This document shows, one piece after another, positions 51,160 to 60,639 of a DNA stretch of 64,000 bases. The position numbers and the translations under genes were made by a program. The notes beneath the pieces were generated by a model, which saw nothing but the letters and a program-made list of their open reading frames with translations, was not told the origin of the DNA and made no database searches. The stretch comes from Armatimonadota bacterium (GTDB lineage: Bacteria; Armatimonadota; Fimbriimonadia; Fimbriimonadales; Fimbriimonadaceae): the NCBI GenBank assembly GCA_037138755.1, contig JBAXHT010000002.1:186001-250000 (forward strand). The letters are read 5' to 3'. How positions within the stretch are numbered: position 1 is the stretch's first letter; each line of letters opens with the position of its first letter.

Positions 51160-52878
51160 CTATACCGAAGGCTGGATATTCACCTTCTCCGGCGTGATTT
51201 CTACCGAAAACCTCTGACCGTCGATCACCATCGGACTAATCGTCAAGCTCTTCCACTTTGGTGGCAAGCAAGGCTTGCAGCTTAGCCACCAGCCCGATTT
51301 GAGCTGCTTCTTCCAAACCGCACCCTCCAAGGGCTTTTCGTCGAATCTGAACCCGGCGAATCCGTAGACAACGGTGTTAAGACAACCCGCCGCCCCGGTA
51401 TAGAAGTAGGTTCGCTCAGAAGACCGCTTCTCGCTGAACATCATCTGCGGCCCCTTCACAAACGGCTCCCAGGAGCGCTTCCAGGCGTCGTAAGCTTTCT
51501 GCTTCTCTCCAAGGCGCGCCCAAATCGTGGCATGAATGGCATCGCTCATCGCCGGCCCGTTCTTGCTGACCTTGCCTTCAAACCGCTCCATCATGGTTCT
51601 AGCTTGCTTCTCCGCCTCGGGGTACTGGAGCGGGAAAATAGAGAGGACCGCGGCGGCCTGTTTATAGCTACGTAGCTTATCGTCGTCGTAGGTCAGGAAG
51701 GAAGTTTCGTCTTTCGGAAGCCTGAACTTAGCGGGCCCTTCCCACTTGCGCCCGTTCATTGCCCACTGGGCAAGTAAGTTGGTGTACAGATCGTTGTCAC
51801 CAATGTGGTTCTCATCGGGCGACATCACATCCTTAATTTCTCGGCCATTCGGGCCGGTTACTGACCTTGCATCAAAGAATCGAGAGACACCACTGGCGAC
51901 TTTTCCGACCTCACTGGAACTCGAAATCCCAGCCTTTTCGCTCAGATTCAGCCCCCACAGGACCGAGCCGGAAATGTGATGCTCCTTCACACTAGAAGCG
52001 CGAACCGTTTCCTTTCCACTGACCGACGACTCCCAGGGAAACATCATTCCGCTGTTTGATTTCTTGAAGAACTCCGCCGCATTCTTCTCCGCCTGCGCGG
52101 CTCGATCCAGCCGGTACTGGTTCATCTGGCGAACTGCATCGGGTTGCAAAAACAGCATCGAAGGCAACACCCAAACATCCATATCCCAGAATGTGTGCCC
52201 GAAGTAGAAGGAGTTGTTGAGTCCGAACGGTGCAAAGCCATGCTTTGCTACTGGCAGCACTTGTCGTACAGACTCACTAGTGATTCGGTTTACTATGGTT
52301 CGAATGAAGCGTTGGTCTTCCAGGGGGCCTTCGAGGTCGACGGCGATAACTGGCAATTCGCTCGATGGAGTCCGGAAGCTCACCGAGATGGTGTTCTCGG
52401 TAGTTTCAACTCTGACGGAATCTGCAGGATTCCTAGTCAGGCTCTCTCGATCAATTAGCGGCATTGCATCAGCTGATTGGTAGCTTGCACGAAACACGAA
52501 GTCAAGGTAACGGCCCTCCGGATCCTCAACCATCTCTTCCGAAATCTCAATCGTTGCATCCCCGGCTAAGTACTTAGGAAAATTGCTTGTGGGGTCGAGG
52601 ATCTTCCATGTTGACATCGGAGGAAGTTTTGTCGGAACGTACACTCGCTGGCGGCGAAACTCCAGTTTCTCTTCACCACTAGATTGAAATGAACTCGGCA
52701 GCAAAACGGTGAAGCCCGATTCGTCGATCTCGGTCACTCGAAAAGTCCCCGTCGTCGCCAAGTACTCAGGAAGTGGCTTTGACTCAGCGGTGGAAGAACC
52801 GATCTTTGAACCGCAACCCACAAGCAACAAACTCAGGGTCCCTAACCCCCACCTCCAAACTCCCAACCCTCTGTTCAC
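51160..52878 (-). CDS. GH65-like lipoprotein (glycosyl hydrolase/phosphorylase)
   Basis: The 572-residue protein is a lipoprotein (LSLLLVGCGSK). The middle matches glycoside hydrolase family 65: FGHTFWDMDVWVLPSMLFLQPDAVRQMNQYRL and, at the active site, MSPDENHIGDNDLYTNLLAQW, where the Glu corresponds to the catalytic acid of the family (GPDEYH in phosphorylases). The family handles trehalose, maltose, kojibiose or glucosyl-galactosyl-hydroxylysine; substrate is not resolved. A membrane-anchored GH65-like protein is unusual, as most are cytoplasmic. The ATG overlaps the stop of the repeat protein by four bases. Confidence 0.8.
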   Translation of the reverse strand: MNRGLGVWRWGLGTLSLLLVGCGSKIGSSTAESKPLPEYLATTGTFRVTEIDESGFTVLLPSSFQSSGEEKLEFRRQRVYVPTKLPPMSTWKILDPTSNFPKYLAGDATIEISEEMVEDPEGRYLDFVFRASYQSADAMPLIDRESLTRNPADSVRVETTENTISVSFRTPSSELPVIAVDLEGPLEDQRFIRTIVNRITSESVRQVLPVAKHGFAPFGLNNSFYFGHTFWDMDVWVLPSMLFLQPDAVRQMNQYRLDRAAQAEKNAAEFFKKSNSGMMFPWESSVSGKETVRASSVKEHHISGSVLWGLNLSEKAGISSSSEVGKVASGVSRFFDARSVTGPNGREIKDVMSPDENHIGDNDLYTNLLAQWAMNGRKWEGPAKFRLPKDETSFLTYDDDKLRSYKQAAAVLSIFPLQYPEAEKQARTMMERFEGKVSKNGPAMSDAIHATIWARLGEKQKAYDAWKRSWEPFVKGPQMMFSEKRSSERTYFYTGAAGCLNTVVYGFAGFRFDEKPLEGAVWKKQLKSGWWLSCKPCLPPKWKSLTISPMVIDGQRFSVEITPEKVNIQPSV

Positions 52879-55505
52879 TGCCGCCCCAAGTCCACGCCTT
52901 TCGCCACCATCGAAACCAACGCGTTTTGGTCGTTGATCAGTTCCAGAACTCGCTGTCGGTAGCCCGTCGGAACTCGGCCGTTCAGCGTATGCAACGCTTT
53001 AATGCGAACAGCCGTCGAGTTGGAATTCAGCCCAGAGCCCGCCATTTGCAACGCCTCAGGCGTTCCAACCAAGCCCATCAACTCCACTCCCAGTAGCAAT
53101 GACCTCTCGTCGGAACGCGACAACAGAGACTGGCCCAAAGCCATCCGCCTCGACGACTTCGATAAGAATCCCAGCGCTGCTCGACGAATCACCAAGTTCT
53201 GATTTGTGAGCAATGCCTCCATCGTCGGTGCCATGGAGTCATCGGCGAGTGCGGCCAGTGCGATCATCGCATCCTCCGCCGTGATCGCGTCGCCGCTGAG
53301 CACGATTCCCGAAATTTGATCGACCGCATCTTTAGCTCCCGCGACGGCTGCGTAACGAACCGCCGCTCGCCGCGTCACATCGTTCTTGAGACCGTCCGAT
53401 ACGGTGCCTTTGAGTTCAATCAGCTTTGCCAAAGTCGCAACTTGATAGAGGGATGCCCGCGCGAAGGGGCTCGCCTTTCCGAACTGCTCGACCAAGGTCG
53501 CCTTTGCGGCTGGCTCATTCAGAACCAATGCGGCGGCAACCTTAATCATGGGCGTTGGAGCGGTTCCTGCAAACTGGGTACAAAAACGATCCAGGGCAGG
53601 TGCGCCTATCTCCGCCAACTTGCGTGCCGAAGGCGCAGACCGCGCTCCGCCCGAGCGCACTTGTTCCCAAAGGGAGTCGATCTCCTCAGCTTTCGCCGAA
53701 AGAGAACCAGGTTTCACCGGCACTGGATCCTTGGTAGCTCCGTCCTCAGCCGCAAAGCTGATACCTTGAGAGCCAGACGAACTAGCGGTTCCTGGCAAGG
53801 GGCCATCGGCAAACGCGTCGTCCCCACCCAGGTTGACAAACAGGGCGATCCCTGGGCGTCCGTTAACCAACACCCCAATGCCAACTGGACCGGCGTAACG
53901 ATCTGATCCTGCCTCATCAAGGAAAATCGCCACCGAGCCTTCTTGCGCCAATGCAGGGCGGCTATCCCGGGCGGCATAGAGATCGTCCCCTTCCCGGTCG
54001 ATAAGGATTGCAACGGATCGGTCCGTAGCAAAGGAGTGGCAGGCACCTTTCCGAACCACGTAGGTATCGTCGCCTTCGAGGTCGAACTGTGCGGCGACCC
54101 CTTCGCCGGTTGCCGAAGCCTGCGATTGAGTTAGCGCAAGGTAGGTGTCATTTCCTGCGGCATCGTAAATGGAGCCGATCCCGAACGCACGAGCCGAACC
54201 TTGCGAGTCCGTTCCTGCTTCGTAAAGGTCGTCTCCACCGAGGTCGGTCAATAACCCAAGGCCTCCCGGCATTAACCCTGCGTAGCCCTGGGCGCGGCAG
54301 ATGAACCCCCCTGGGTTGGTGCTGTCCGGCACCAGCCCGCCAGCCCGGTAGCGGTCATTGCCGCCGTGGTTGATAAGCCATCCGGTTCCGCCGAGCATTC
54401 CGGCACCCTGGCCCAAGTAGCCAAGCTTTAAAGTATCGGAGCCCTTTCCAAGCACCAAAGCTCCGAAGCCAGCGATCCCGAAACCCTGGCCCAACGAACG
54501 GCTCTCAATACGGCACTGTTGTTCGACAACCGCGATTCCAACTCCGCCAGCCGCGGCTCCGTAAGAAAGTGACTTTCCGTAGAGATCGGGGCGAACTCCA
54601 AGGAAATGAGCGATACCGATGCCGAGCACTCCCGCTCCGCCTGCGGCATCGACAAAATCAGCTTTTGTGTCGTTACCCAGGTCGATGAGGACCGATGCGT
54701 AGCCGATCCCCGCTCCGTAGCGGCCTTTGTAGCGATTGCGACCGCCGAGGTCGATGCAGAGACCGGAGGCCAGAGCACTGTGGTCGTCGTCGCCTGATCC
54801 GCAGATCTCGACCGGAATTCCGCTCACGGCAAACGTCACCGATCCCTTCCAACCCTCCTTTGCCGCTTGACGAAGGGTCGGAACGGCGGCTTCGGTTGCC
54901 GCTGAGAGTTCCTGAGCCGCCTCCCGAATTGTGCCTAGCTCTACTTTCGCGAGTGCGCTGTCGAGCGCCATCGAGGTCATTCGTGGCTTGGTGATGAACT
55001 CAAACTTGATATCGGTTCCTTGGGCCGCCCAGGTAGGAAGAGACTCAATCAGCCCTCGCTTCTCATCCGGAGTGAGCTTAGAAAGGGCTTGACGTATTTT
55101 GGCGTTCGCGCTGGCGATGGAACTGAGTAGATCGGCGACGGGCCCACGGAGTTTCTCCGGAAGTTCGACGGTCGGAGGAATCAAGACCTGTTCGGTAGCG
55201 ACCAAAGTAGACGGTGGATCGCCATAAATCGCGGTGAAAGCTTGTTTCAAAAACAGTTTGAGGCTCGGATCAGTTTTCTCATGGAGGCCCAAAAGAGTCC
55301 CGATTGCCGCGACCGGGCGAGCGAGACACGTACCGACAATCGGAGGTGAAACCGGATACGGTCGGCTCTGGCGAGCAAAACTGAGATCGTCTTCAGAAAG
55401 CACGGCAATCTGGAGAGCTTGCCCAATCGCTGTCTTCTCTCCCGGAGTCATCTGCCCAAAAGCCGACCCGCTAAGCAACAATCCGAGAAGCCAAAAACGT
55501 TTCAC
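52875..55505 (-). CDS. Secreted repeat protein: GxDxY repeats plus HEAT repeats
   Basis: The 876-residue protein has a signal peptide (FWLLGLLLSGSAFG). Residues 250-570 contain about nine copies of a hydrophobic-x-D-x-G-[GD]-D-x-Y motif (DLGGRNRY, NHGGNDRY, DLGGDDLY, DAAGNDTY, DLEGDDTY, DREGDDLY, DEAGSDRY, NLGGDDAF), the last six spaced 27-28 residues apart, suggesting a beta-solenoid with possible Ca2+ binding. From about residue 600 the sequence turns helical with HEAT-like repeats (AALVLNEPAAKATLVEQFG, AMIALAALADDSMAPTMEALL). It is co-transcribed with the GH65-like lipoprotein. The start is GTG with TAAAAT eight bases upstream. Confidence 0.78.
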   Translation of the reverse strand: MKRFWLLGLLLSGSAFGQMTPGEKTAIGQALQIAVLSEDDLSFARQSRPYPVSPPIVGTCLARPVAAIGTLLGLHEKTDPSLKLFLKQAFTAIYGDPPSTLVATEQVLIPPTVELPEKLRGPVADLLSSIASANAKIRQALSKLTPDEKRGLIESLPTWAAQGTDIKFEFITKPRMTSMALDSALAKVELGTIREAAQELSAATEAAVPTLRQAAKEGWKGSVTFAVSGIPVEICGSGDDDHSALASGLCIDLGGRNRYKGRYGAGIGYASVLIDLGNDTKADFVDAAGGAGVLGIGIAHFLGVRPDLYGKSLSYGAAAGGVGIAVVEQQCRIESRSLGQGFGIAGFGALVLGKGSDTLKLGYLGQGAGMLGGTGWLINHGGNDRYRAGGLVPDSTNPGGFICRAQGYAGLMPGGLGLLTDLGGDDLYEAGTDSQGSARAFGIGSIYDAAGNDTYLALTQSQASATGEGVAAQFDLEGDDTYVVRKGACHSFATDRSVAILIDREGDDLYAARDSRPALAQEGSVAIFLDEAGSDRYAGPVGIGVLVNGRPGIALFVNLGGDDAFADGPLPGTASSSGSQGISFAAEDGATKDPVPVKPGSLSAKAEEIDSLWEQVRSGGARSAPSARKLAEIGAPALDRFCTQFAGTAPTPMIKVAAALVLNEPAAKATLVEQFGKASPFARASLYQVATLAKLIELKGTVSDGLKNDVTRRAAVRYAAVAGAKDAVDQISGIVLSGDAITAEDAMIALAALADDSMAPTMEALLTNQNLVIRRAALGFLSKSSRRMALGQSLLSRSDERSLLLGVELMGLVGTPEALQMAGSGLNSNSTAVRIKALHTLNGRVPTGYRQRVLELINDQNALVSMVAKGVDLGRQ

Positions 55506-55571
55506 TACCCAGCATTTTAGCGAGTAGCAAACGCGTGGTGACGTTTGGCGGCAAGGTTTCGTCAGAATCTT

Positions 55572-56708
55572 ATGATGGAGGTTGCCGGCAAGTATCGGAT
55601 GATAGCGTCGGTTTGCCTGCTCGTGGCGACCATCTCGGCGTTTGGGCGGTGGCGACTGTCGGTCGTTCCAATACAGCCAAGTTCAGCGAATCCAGAGAAG
55701 ACTTCAGCCGGACCAACGCCGACTCTCACGCCGCCGAAGCTGGAGAGTCCGACTTTCTTGAAGTTCAAATCCATACGGGTCACCCCGACCGGCACGGTTG
55801 ACCTTGCGGATGACGGATCAGTTTTGGAATCTGAACTCGACGAGAGTACAGGTGAAAGAACCTACAGCTACCTGAGTGCAAGCAAATCATTCAAAAAGCT
55901 CCCGTCCGATGATCCCGCAACTCGATTTGCCTTATCTCAACGGGGACGACTTTTCAAGTTTCGAGTGAATCCCTCCCGATTAGGGTTCGGAAGGCGGGTC
56001 AATGTTCGACTTACGCTGTCCGAACTCCTCGCGCCCAACTCAGGTCCTTATGGCACCTCGCGAAGGTTTCTTGAGGACGGAGCGATGGTGAGTTACGAGT
56101 ACTCCGCGAAAACGAATTCTATCAATATTGTTCGCGAGGGCAAGCCGACGAAGACTGTGCTTCAGTCCCAAAATCAGCTCCTGTTGGGGCAGGTTGATGA
56201 TCGAGACGAGCTTTGGACTTGGGAGGTGCGGAACTCAGCACGAAAGCCTGAATTCCACCTGTTTCGCGGTCAAAATGTCGAGGAGGTTGACATTGCGGCG
56301 GTTGGTAAGATCGGCGTCCCAAAGCTTGTCACGACCACAAACGGGGCCTCTGTCCTAACCGTTTGCACAAAATCATCTACAGCAGTCAATCGCGCGTTCC
56401 GGTCCGAAAAAGGCGCTTGGAAGGAAATTCTTCCTCCACCGGGATTCGATGGGGTCATGATCCAGAAGATTTCGGAAGACGGACTCATGTTTGGAGCGCT
56501 GCAGATTGGTAGTGTTGATCTGGTGCCAACGGTATGGAGGGACGGAATCCCTTACGATCTCCGTCGACACCCGCAATGGCCGTTAGGCGGCCATTTTTCG
56601 TTCGCCGAGTTGGTGAACCGTCGAGGCGACATCATTGCCACATCTCTGGTCACCGGAGATGACCGCGAACGAACTTCAACCCTTCTTACTCGGCTACCCG
56701 CCAAGTAG
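55572..56708 (+). CDS. Secreted hypothetical protein with HAF-like C-terminal repeats
   Basis: The roughly 378-residue product has a signal-like N-terminus (MIASVCLLVATISAFG, or from ATGs at 55572/55575/55599). The C-terminal part contains GLMFGALQIGSVDLVPTVWRDGIPYDL and ELVNRRGDIIATSLVTG, similar to the HAF-repeat extracellular proteins (VVG..LW..G...L...NxxGxIVG). Function is unknown. It overlaps the convergent trpS gene by 15 bases. Confidence 0.65.
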   Translation: MMEVAGKYRMIASVCLLVATISAFGRWRLSVVPIQPSSANPEKTSAGPTPTLTPPKLESPTFLKFKSIRVTPTGTVDLADDGSVLESELDESTGERTYSYLSASKSFKKLPSDDPATRFALSQRGRLFKFRVNPSRLGFGRRVNVRLTLSELLAPNSGPYGTSRRFLEDGAMVSYEYSAKTNSINIVREGKPTKTVLQSQNQLLLGQVDDRDELWTWEVRNSARKPEFHLFRGQNVEEVDIAAVGKIGVPKLVTTTNGASVLTVCTKSSTAVNRAFRSEKGAWKEILPPPGFDGVMIQKISEDGLMFGALQIGSVDLVPTVWRDGIPYDLRRHPQWPLGGHFSFAELVNRRGDIIATSLVTGDDRERTSTLLTRLPAK

Positions 56709-57695
56709 TCCCATCGCTGACCTGACATCTGCCATCGTTTGACCAGCGACTTCCCGAGCCTTCTTCGCGCCCTCTTTGAGGATGTCGTGGACGTCATCGT
56801 TGCTCAAGGCGTTTCTCCGCTCGCGAATTGGGCGGAAGTATTCATTGATGGCCTCGATGCAAGCCGTTTTGTTTTGCATACAGCCGCGCTCGCCTTTCCG
56901 ATCTTCATCCCAAAGGGTTTCCCAATCGGGCGAGTAGATCTTGAGATACTGGCAGACGGCGCACCCTTCGGGAATGCCAGGATCCGTTTTCTTAATTTTG
57001 CTTGGCGTGGTGTACGCACTCTTTACCTTCACTGCGGTTTCGTCTTCAGACTCGCTGAGGAAGATGCAGTTGTCGTAACTCTTGCTCATTTTCCGCATGT
57101 CTAATCCGGGAAGCTTGGCTCTGGTCTCGTCTTCAGGGATGAGGTATTTGTAGGTCTGGAACACCTCTTGGTTGAAGAGGCGATTGAACCGGATTCCGAT
57201 ATCGTTCCCGATCTCAAGATGCGGAGCCTGGTCTCGACCAACGGGCACACCGTAGGGGCGGTAAAGCAGAATGTCGGCAGTCTGGAGAACCGGGTAGCCG
57301 AGGAGGCCGTAGGGCTCGCGCTCGACGCCTTCCAACTCGTCTTTTTTCTCCTTGTATGTCGGAGTTCTCTCTAACCAGCCAAGCGGGGTCACCATGCTGA
57401 ACAGCACGTGGAGCTCGGCGTGCTCCTTGACGTGGCTCTGTACGAAGATCGCTGACTTCGAAGGATCGATGCCGGCGGCGACATAGTCCTTGGTGATCTC
57501 AATCGTGTTCTGGGCGAGGCTGTCAGTGTCGTCCAGAGTGGTGAGCGCATGCCAATCGGCGACCATGCAGAACATGTCGTACCCCTCATTCTGCAGGTTC
57601 ACCCAGTTGCGAAGCGCGCCTTCATAGTTGCCCAAATGCCCGCCCTTCGGATTGGTGGGGCGCATTCCGCTGAGGATTCGCTTCGATGTACTCAC
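56694..57695 (-). CDS. trpS: Tryptophanyl-tRNA synthetase
   Basis: The 333-residue class I synthetase charges tRNA-Trp. The HIGH region is GMRPTNPKGGHLGNYEGAL, with MVADWHALTT and the KMSKS motif as MRKMSKSYDNCI. The GTG at 57695 lies six bases after TATAAC and gives the standard STSKRILSGMRPT opening; a longer frame from 57791 would add 32 residues that do not fit. It converges with the previous gene. Confidence 0.95.
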   Translation of the reverse strand: MSTSKRILSGMRPTNPKGGHLGNYEGALRNWVNLQNEGYDMFCMVADWHALTTLDDTDSLAQNTIEITKDYVAAGIDPSKSAIFVQSHVKEHAELHVLFSMVTPLGWLERTPTYKEKKDELEGVEREPYGLLGYPVLQTADILLYRPYGVPVGRDQAPHLEIGNDIGIRFNRLFNQEVFQTYKYLIPEDETRAKLPGLDMRKMSKSYDNCIFLSESEDETAVKVKSAYTTPSKIKKTDPGIPEGCAVCQYLKIYSPDWETLWDEDRKGERGCMQNKTACIEAINEYFRPIRERRNALSNDDVHDILKEGAKKAREVAGQTMADVRSAMGLLGG

Positions 57696-57707
57696 CCGAA
57701 GGTTATA
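57696..57707 (-). promoter_or_regulatory. TATAAC -10 element of trpS (leaderless)
   Basis: TATAAC (57702-57707) is followed by CTTCGG and the GTG start. This decides the start codon. Confidence 0.5.
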
Positions 57708-57717
57708 CCTTTGCGCC

Positions 57718-58623
57718 TCAGCTCTGGGAGTAGGCGAGCCTGATCTGCTCGGCAGCTCCGTTGAGTTCATCAAAAGGGGTTCTGACTTCAAGTGACATTC
57801 GGCCTTGATAGTCCAACGCCTTGAGACGTCGGAAGAATCCTGCCATCATCGGGTCGTGAGCCGATGGCGCCGCCCGACCCTGTAAGTCGGCAAGATGAAC
57901 GTGAACAGGAGCAAAAGGAAGTTGCGCCTCCCAGAATGCCTCGCTCGGGACGGCCAAACCACCCTCCCTTCCGTCGGCGTCCCATTCGTAGAGGATGTGA
58001 TAGACATCGGCAGTGTAAGGGATGCCGTAATACGCCAGGGTCGTGGCAAACTTGCCGCAGTCGTTCCCTAGGTTTGTTTCCGATCGATTGAGTGCCTCGG
58101 GAGCAAGAAGGGGCGACATCCAGGAGCGGATTGCGTTGCGGAGTTGCTCGTGGAACTGTTCGCGAGTAGGTGGCGGCTCAGAGGCGGCTTCAACAAAGTC
58201 ACCGAGAAATGCCTCGTGCTCTTCTTCATAGACTGCACTAATCGCCGAGTAAAGTAGCTTGCCAAACGCAGACTCCGGAGTCGAGCAAGGTGTGAACGGA
58301 ATGGGCCGAGCGTCCCACATCTCCCGTGTGAATGGGTGATTCCGTTGCCCGCCACCGCCAATTACCGCGACTTCAACGCCAACCTCGTTGGCCCTCGGGA
58401 GGAACTTCCGCAACTGAGCCAAAACGACGGCCGGAGGCAGGGTCCAAACGGAAACGCCTCCAGGCAGGAACAGGTTAGTCGCCTGGACATTTAGCCCCGC
58501 GTAAACCGAAGAATCCCAAGGCTCCATCGCCGCCATGTCGGACGCGGAGACCTCGACGTAGTTGAAGCCTTTGGCTGCAGCAAGGCGAGCATTCTCCAGA
58601 GAGCAACAAACACCTATTTCCAC
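57718..58623 (-). CDS. TIM-barrel sugar isomerase/epimerase-like protein
   Basis: The 301-residue protein resembles AP-endonuclease family 2 (xylose isomerase-like) barrels: GVCCSLENARLAAAKGFNYVEVSASD, ANEVGVEVAVIGGGGQRN, TLAYYGIPYTADVYHILYEW and VHVHLADLQGR with metal ligands, and SLEVRTPFDELN near the end. Substrate unknown; such proteins isomerise sugar acids or inositol derivatives. A GTG start is six bases after a TAGAAT. Some ligand spacing is unusual, so catalytic activity is likely but not certain. Confidence 0.75.
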   Translation of the reverse strand: MEIGVCCSLENARLAAAKGFNYVEVSASDMAAMEPWDSSVYAGLNVQATNLFLPGGVSVWTLPPAVVLAQLRKFLPRANEVGVEVAVIGGGGQRNHPFTREMWDARPIPFTPCSTPESAFGKLLYSAISAVYEEEHEAFLGDFVEAASEPPPTREQFHEQLRNAIRSWMSPLLAPEALNRSETNLGNDCGKFATTLAYYGIPYTADVYHILYEWDADGREGGLAVPSEAFWEAQLPFAPVHVHLADLQGRAAPSAHDPMMAGFFRRLKALDYQGRMSLEVRTPFDELNGAAEQIRLAYSQS

Positions 58624-58635
58624 AATGGGATTCTA
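58624..58635 (-). promoter_or_regulatory. TAGAAT -10 element of the TIM-barrel gene (leaderless)
   Basis: TAGAAT (58630-58635), six bases (CCCATT), then GTG at 58623. It is one of the clearest examples of the pattern. Confidence 0.55.
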
Positions 58636-58709
58636 GCAGGGAACCCCGGGTTACCGCTTGTGAAAAGCACGTCGTATCTAAAGCGGGAACAAGGTTCCGA
58701 AGTCCGAAA

Positions 58710-59663
58710 CTATTTCCTAAACATCTGCTTCAAGATGAAGAAAGCATTCGCCGGACGCTCAGCGAGTCGCCTCGTGAAGTACGGATACCACTGGTCCCCG
58801 AAGGGGACGTAAACCCGGACGTTGTAGCCTTCTTTCACCAGTGAGTTCTGGAGGTCGCGGCGGATGCCGAGAAGCATCTGGAACTCGAAGGACTGCTTGT
58901 CGATCCCTTCCGCTTCAACATATCGCTTCAGTTCGGTGATAATCGCTTCATCCTGCGAAGCGATCGCCGGGTAGAAGCCCTTCTTGAGAAGCCGCTTAGC
59001 TTGCTCAACGTACTTCTCGTCCACCTTCGACTTCTCCGGATAAGCGACCGAGGCAGGTTCCAAATAAGCACCCTTTACGATACGAGTCCGAATCTGCTTC
59101 TCGATCATCAGATCCACATCATCGTCGTTGCGGTGCAGGTAGGACTGCAACACCGTTCCCGTGTTCTTGTACTCCTGGAACACCGAGGTCACAATATCAA
59201 TCGTGCGCTGCGTGTACTCGCTGGCCTCCATGTCGATTCGCACGAAGTTATTCAGCTCAGCAGCACGAGCCACGACCTTTCGGTAGTTCTCGGTAGCAAA
59301 CTCGGTTCCCTGGTCAAGGCCACATTGAGTGAGCTTGATCGAGATATTCAGCGGCTCGGTTCCTACCGGATTTGCCTTCCATTCTCCAACCTTCCCAACC
59401 GAGTCGATGCGGTTGAGCATCTTGTGGTAGGTATCGCAAGCGGCAAGCGCCTCAGCTTCGGAGTGGGTGTTCTCTCCTAAGTAGTCGAGAGAGATTCGTT
59501 GTCCGCCAGGGAAGATTCCCTCGGAAGCCTTCAACGCATCCTCAAGCGAATCGCCCGCAATGAACCGAGTCACCAGGGGCTTAAACAAAAACGATTTGCG
59601 AACAATGGACTCGACCGGCTTCAGCGCGGAGGTCTTGAGGATGAAGGAACGAGCGAGCGACAT
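58710..59663 (-). CDS. Proline dehydrogenase (monofunctional)
   Basis: The 317-residue FAD enzyme oxidises proline to pyrroline-5-carboxylate. Motifs: RIDMEASEYTQRTIDI, VLQSYLHRNDDDVD, RIVKGAYLEPASVAYP, and the C-terminal YVPFGDQWYPYFTRRLAERPANA with the substrate-binding RRxxERP. The fused PutA P5C dehydrogenase part is absent and no P5CDH gene is adjacent. The ATG at 59663 (MSLARSFIL) is preferred to the upstream codon at 59690, which would overlap the glycosyltransferase gene; TACAAT and AAGGGGA precede it. Confidence 0.92.
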   Translation of the reverse strand: MSLARSFILKTSALKPVESIVRKSFLFKPLVTRFIAGDSLEDALKASEGIFPGGQRISLDYLGENTHSEAEALAACDTYHKMLNRIDSVGKVGEWKANPVGTEPLNISIKLTQCGLDQGTEFATENYRKVVARAAELNNFVRIDMEASEYTQRTIDIVTSVFQEYKNTGTVLQSYLHRNDDDVDLMIEKQIRTRIVKGAYLEPASVAYPEKSKVDEKYVEQAKRLLKKGFYPAIASQDEAIITELKRYVEAEGIDKQSFEFQMLLGIRRDLQNSLVKEGYNVRVYVPFGDQWYPYFTRRLAERPANAFFILKQMFRK

Positions 59664-59671
59664 TGCTCCCC

Positions 59672-60625
59672 TTATTGTACTTCCCGCCAATCTTGGAGCT
59701 GATCCAGATACCGCTGGACCAGTGAATCGTAGTCAAAGTTCTCTTCCGCGTAACGCCTGATCTGTGCCGTCATTTCATCCCGCTGGGCAATGGCTTTCGT
59801 CACTGCGGGGATCAGTTGGTCGTCGCTCTCGACAAGATGAATAAACGGTTGACTGAGGTCAAGATTTCCGGTACAGGCGGAAGAGATGACAACCGGCAAG
59901 CCTGCGGCCAAAGCTTCAACGACCACAAGAGGTTGCCCCTCTGATGTCGAAAGTAGGATCAGGCAGGAGTATTCACAAAGACGTTGATGGATCATGTCAC
60001 GATCCCAGGAACCGATCATCCGCTCTTTTAGCTCAGGGGAAGGTTCTATCTCGCCATAGTCGGGGCCGATGATGTCGCAGATGATCCCGCTCGGAGCAAG
60101 AATCCTCGCGACATCATCTTGTCGCTTCCGCGCTTGAATGCGACCAATGCAGACCGCTTTTCCGTTACCGACCAGATTGGTTTGGAATTCGTGGACCTCG
60201 ACGCCGTTGGGCAAAACCGCACAGATCGCCGACGGATTTCGCTTCTTAATCAGATTCGCAATATCGGCCCTGAGAATCAGGTGATAAGGTGCGTGATTGC
60301 ACCTGCGCAGTGCTTTCAGTTCGGACTTATCGAGGCTGTCTGAGTTCAACGGATGGTGGACAGTTGAGACAACGAGTGGTCTTCTCAGCACGGTCGCCAA
60401 AACCTGAATTGGCTTTTCGGAGTGGCAGTGAACGACATCAATCCGTTTCGTCAAGCAGTACCAAATCGTAGTGAAAATCGCTCCCCAACGCTTTTTGTTT
60501 ACGAGGATGACCTCGTGTCCCAAAGCCCGGAGCCGGATTGTGTATTGCCAGATCACCTGCTCGACCGCGCCCCATCCATTCGGCGGAATCGGCTCGTTCC
60601 CATGAGCTACAAAGATGATCTTCAT
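59672..60625 (-). CDS. Glycosyltransferase family 4 protein
   Basis: The 317-residue GT-B enzyme opens with MKIIFVAHGNEPIPPNGWGAVEQVIWQ and includes DVVHCHSEKP, CAVLPNGVEVHEF, AVCIGRIQARKRQD and CLILLSTSEGQPLVVVEALAAGLPVVISSACTGN, the nucleotide-sugar-binding EGxxxxxxEAxxxGxPV motif. It transfers a sugar from a nucleotide donor to lipid or polysaccharide; substrate unknown. No other polysaccharide genes lie nearby. Confidence 0.9.
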   Translation of the reverse strand: MKIIFVAHGNEPIPPNGWGAVEQVIWQYTIRLRALGHEVILVNKKRWGAIFTTIWYCLTKRIDVVHCHSEKPIQVLATVLRRPLVVSTVHHPLNSDSLDKSELKALRRCNHAPYHLILRADIANLIKKRNPSAICAVLPNGVEVHEFQTNLVGNGKAVCIGRIQARKRQDDVARILAPSGIICDIIGPDYGEIEPSPELKERMIGSWDRDMIHQRLCEYSCLILLSTSEGQPLVVVEALAAGLPVVISSACTGNLDLSQPFIHLVESDDQLIPAVTKAIAQRDEMTAQIRRYAEENFDYDSLVQRYLDQLQDWREVQ

Positions 60626-60639
60626 TAATCCTCGAAAGT

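Noticed and set aside
59664-59690. Upstream start for proline dehydrogenase
   Set aside because: It would overlap the glycosyltransferase stop; the ATG at 59663 has a TACAAT and AAGGGGA at suitable distance.
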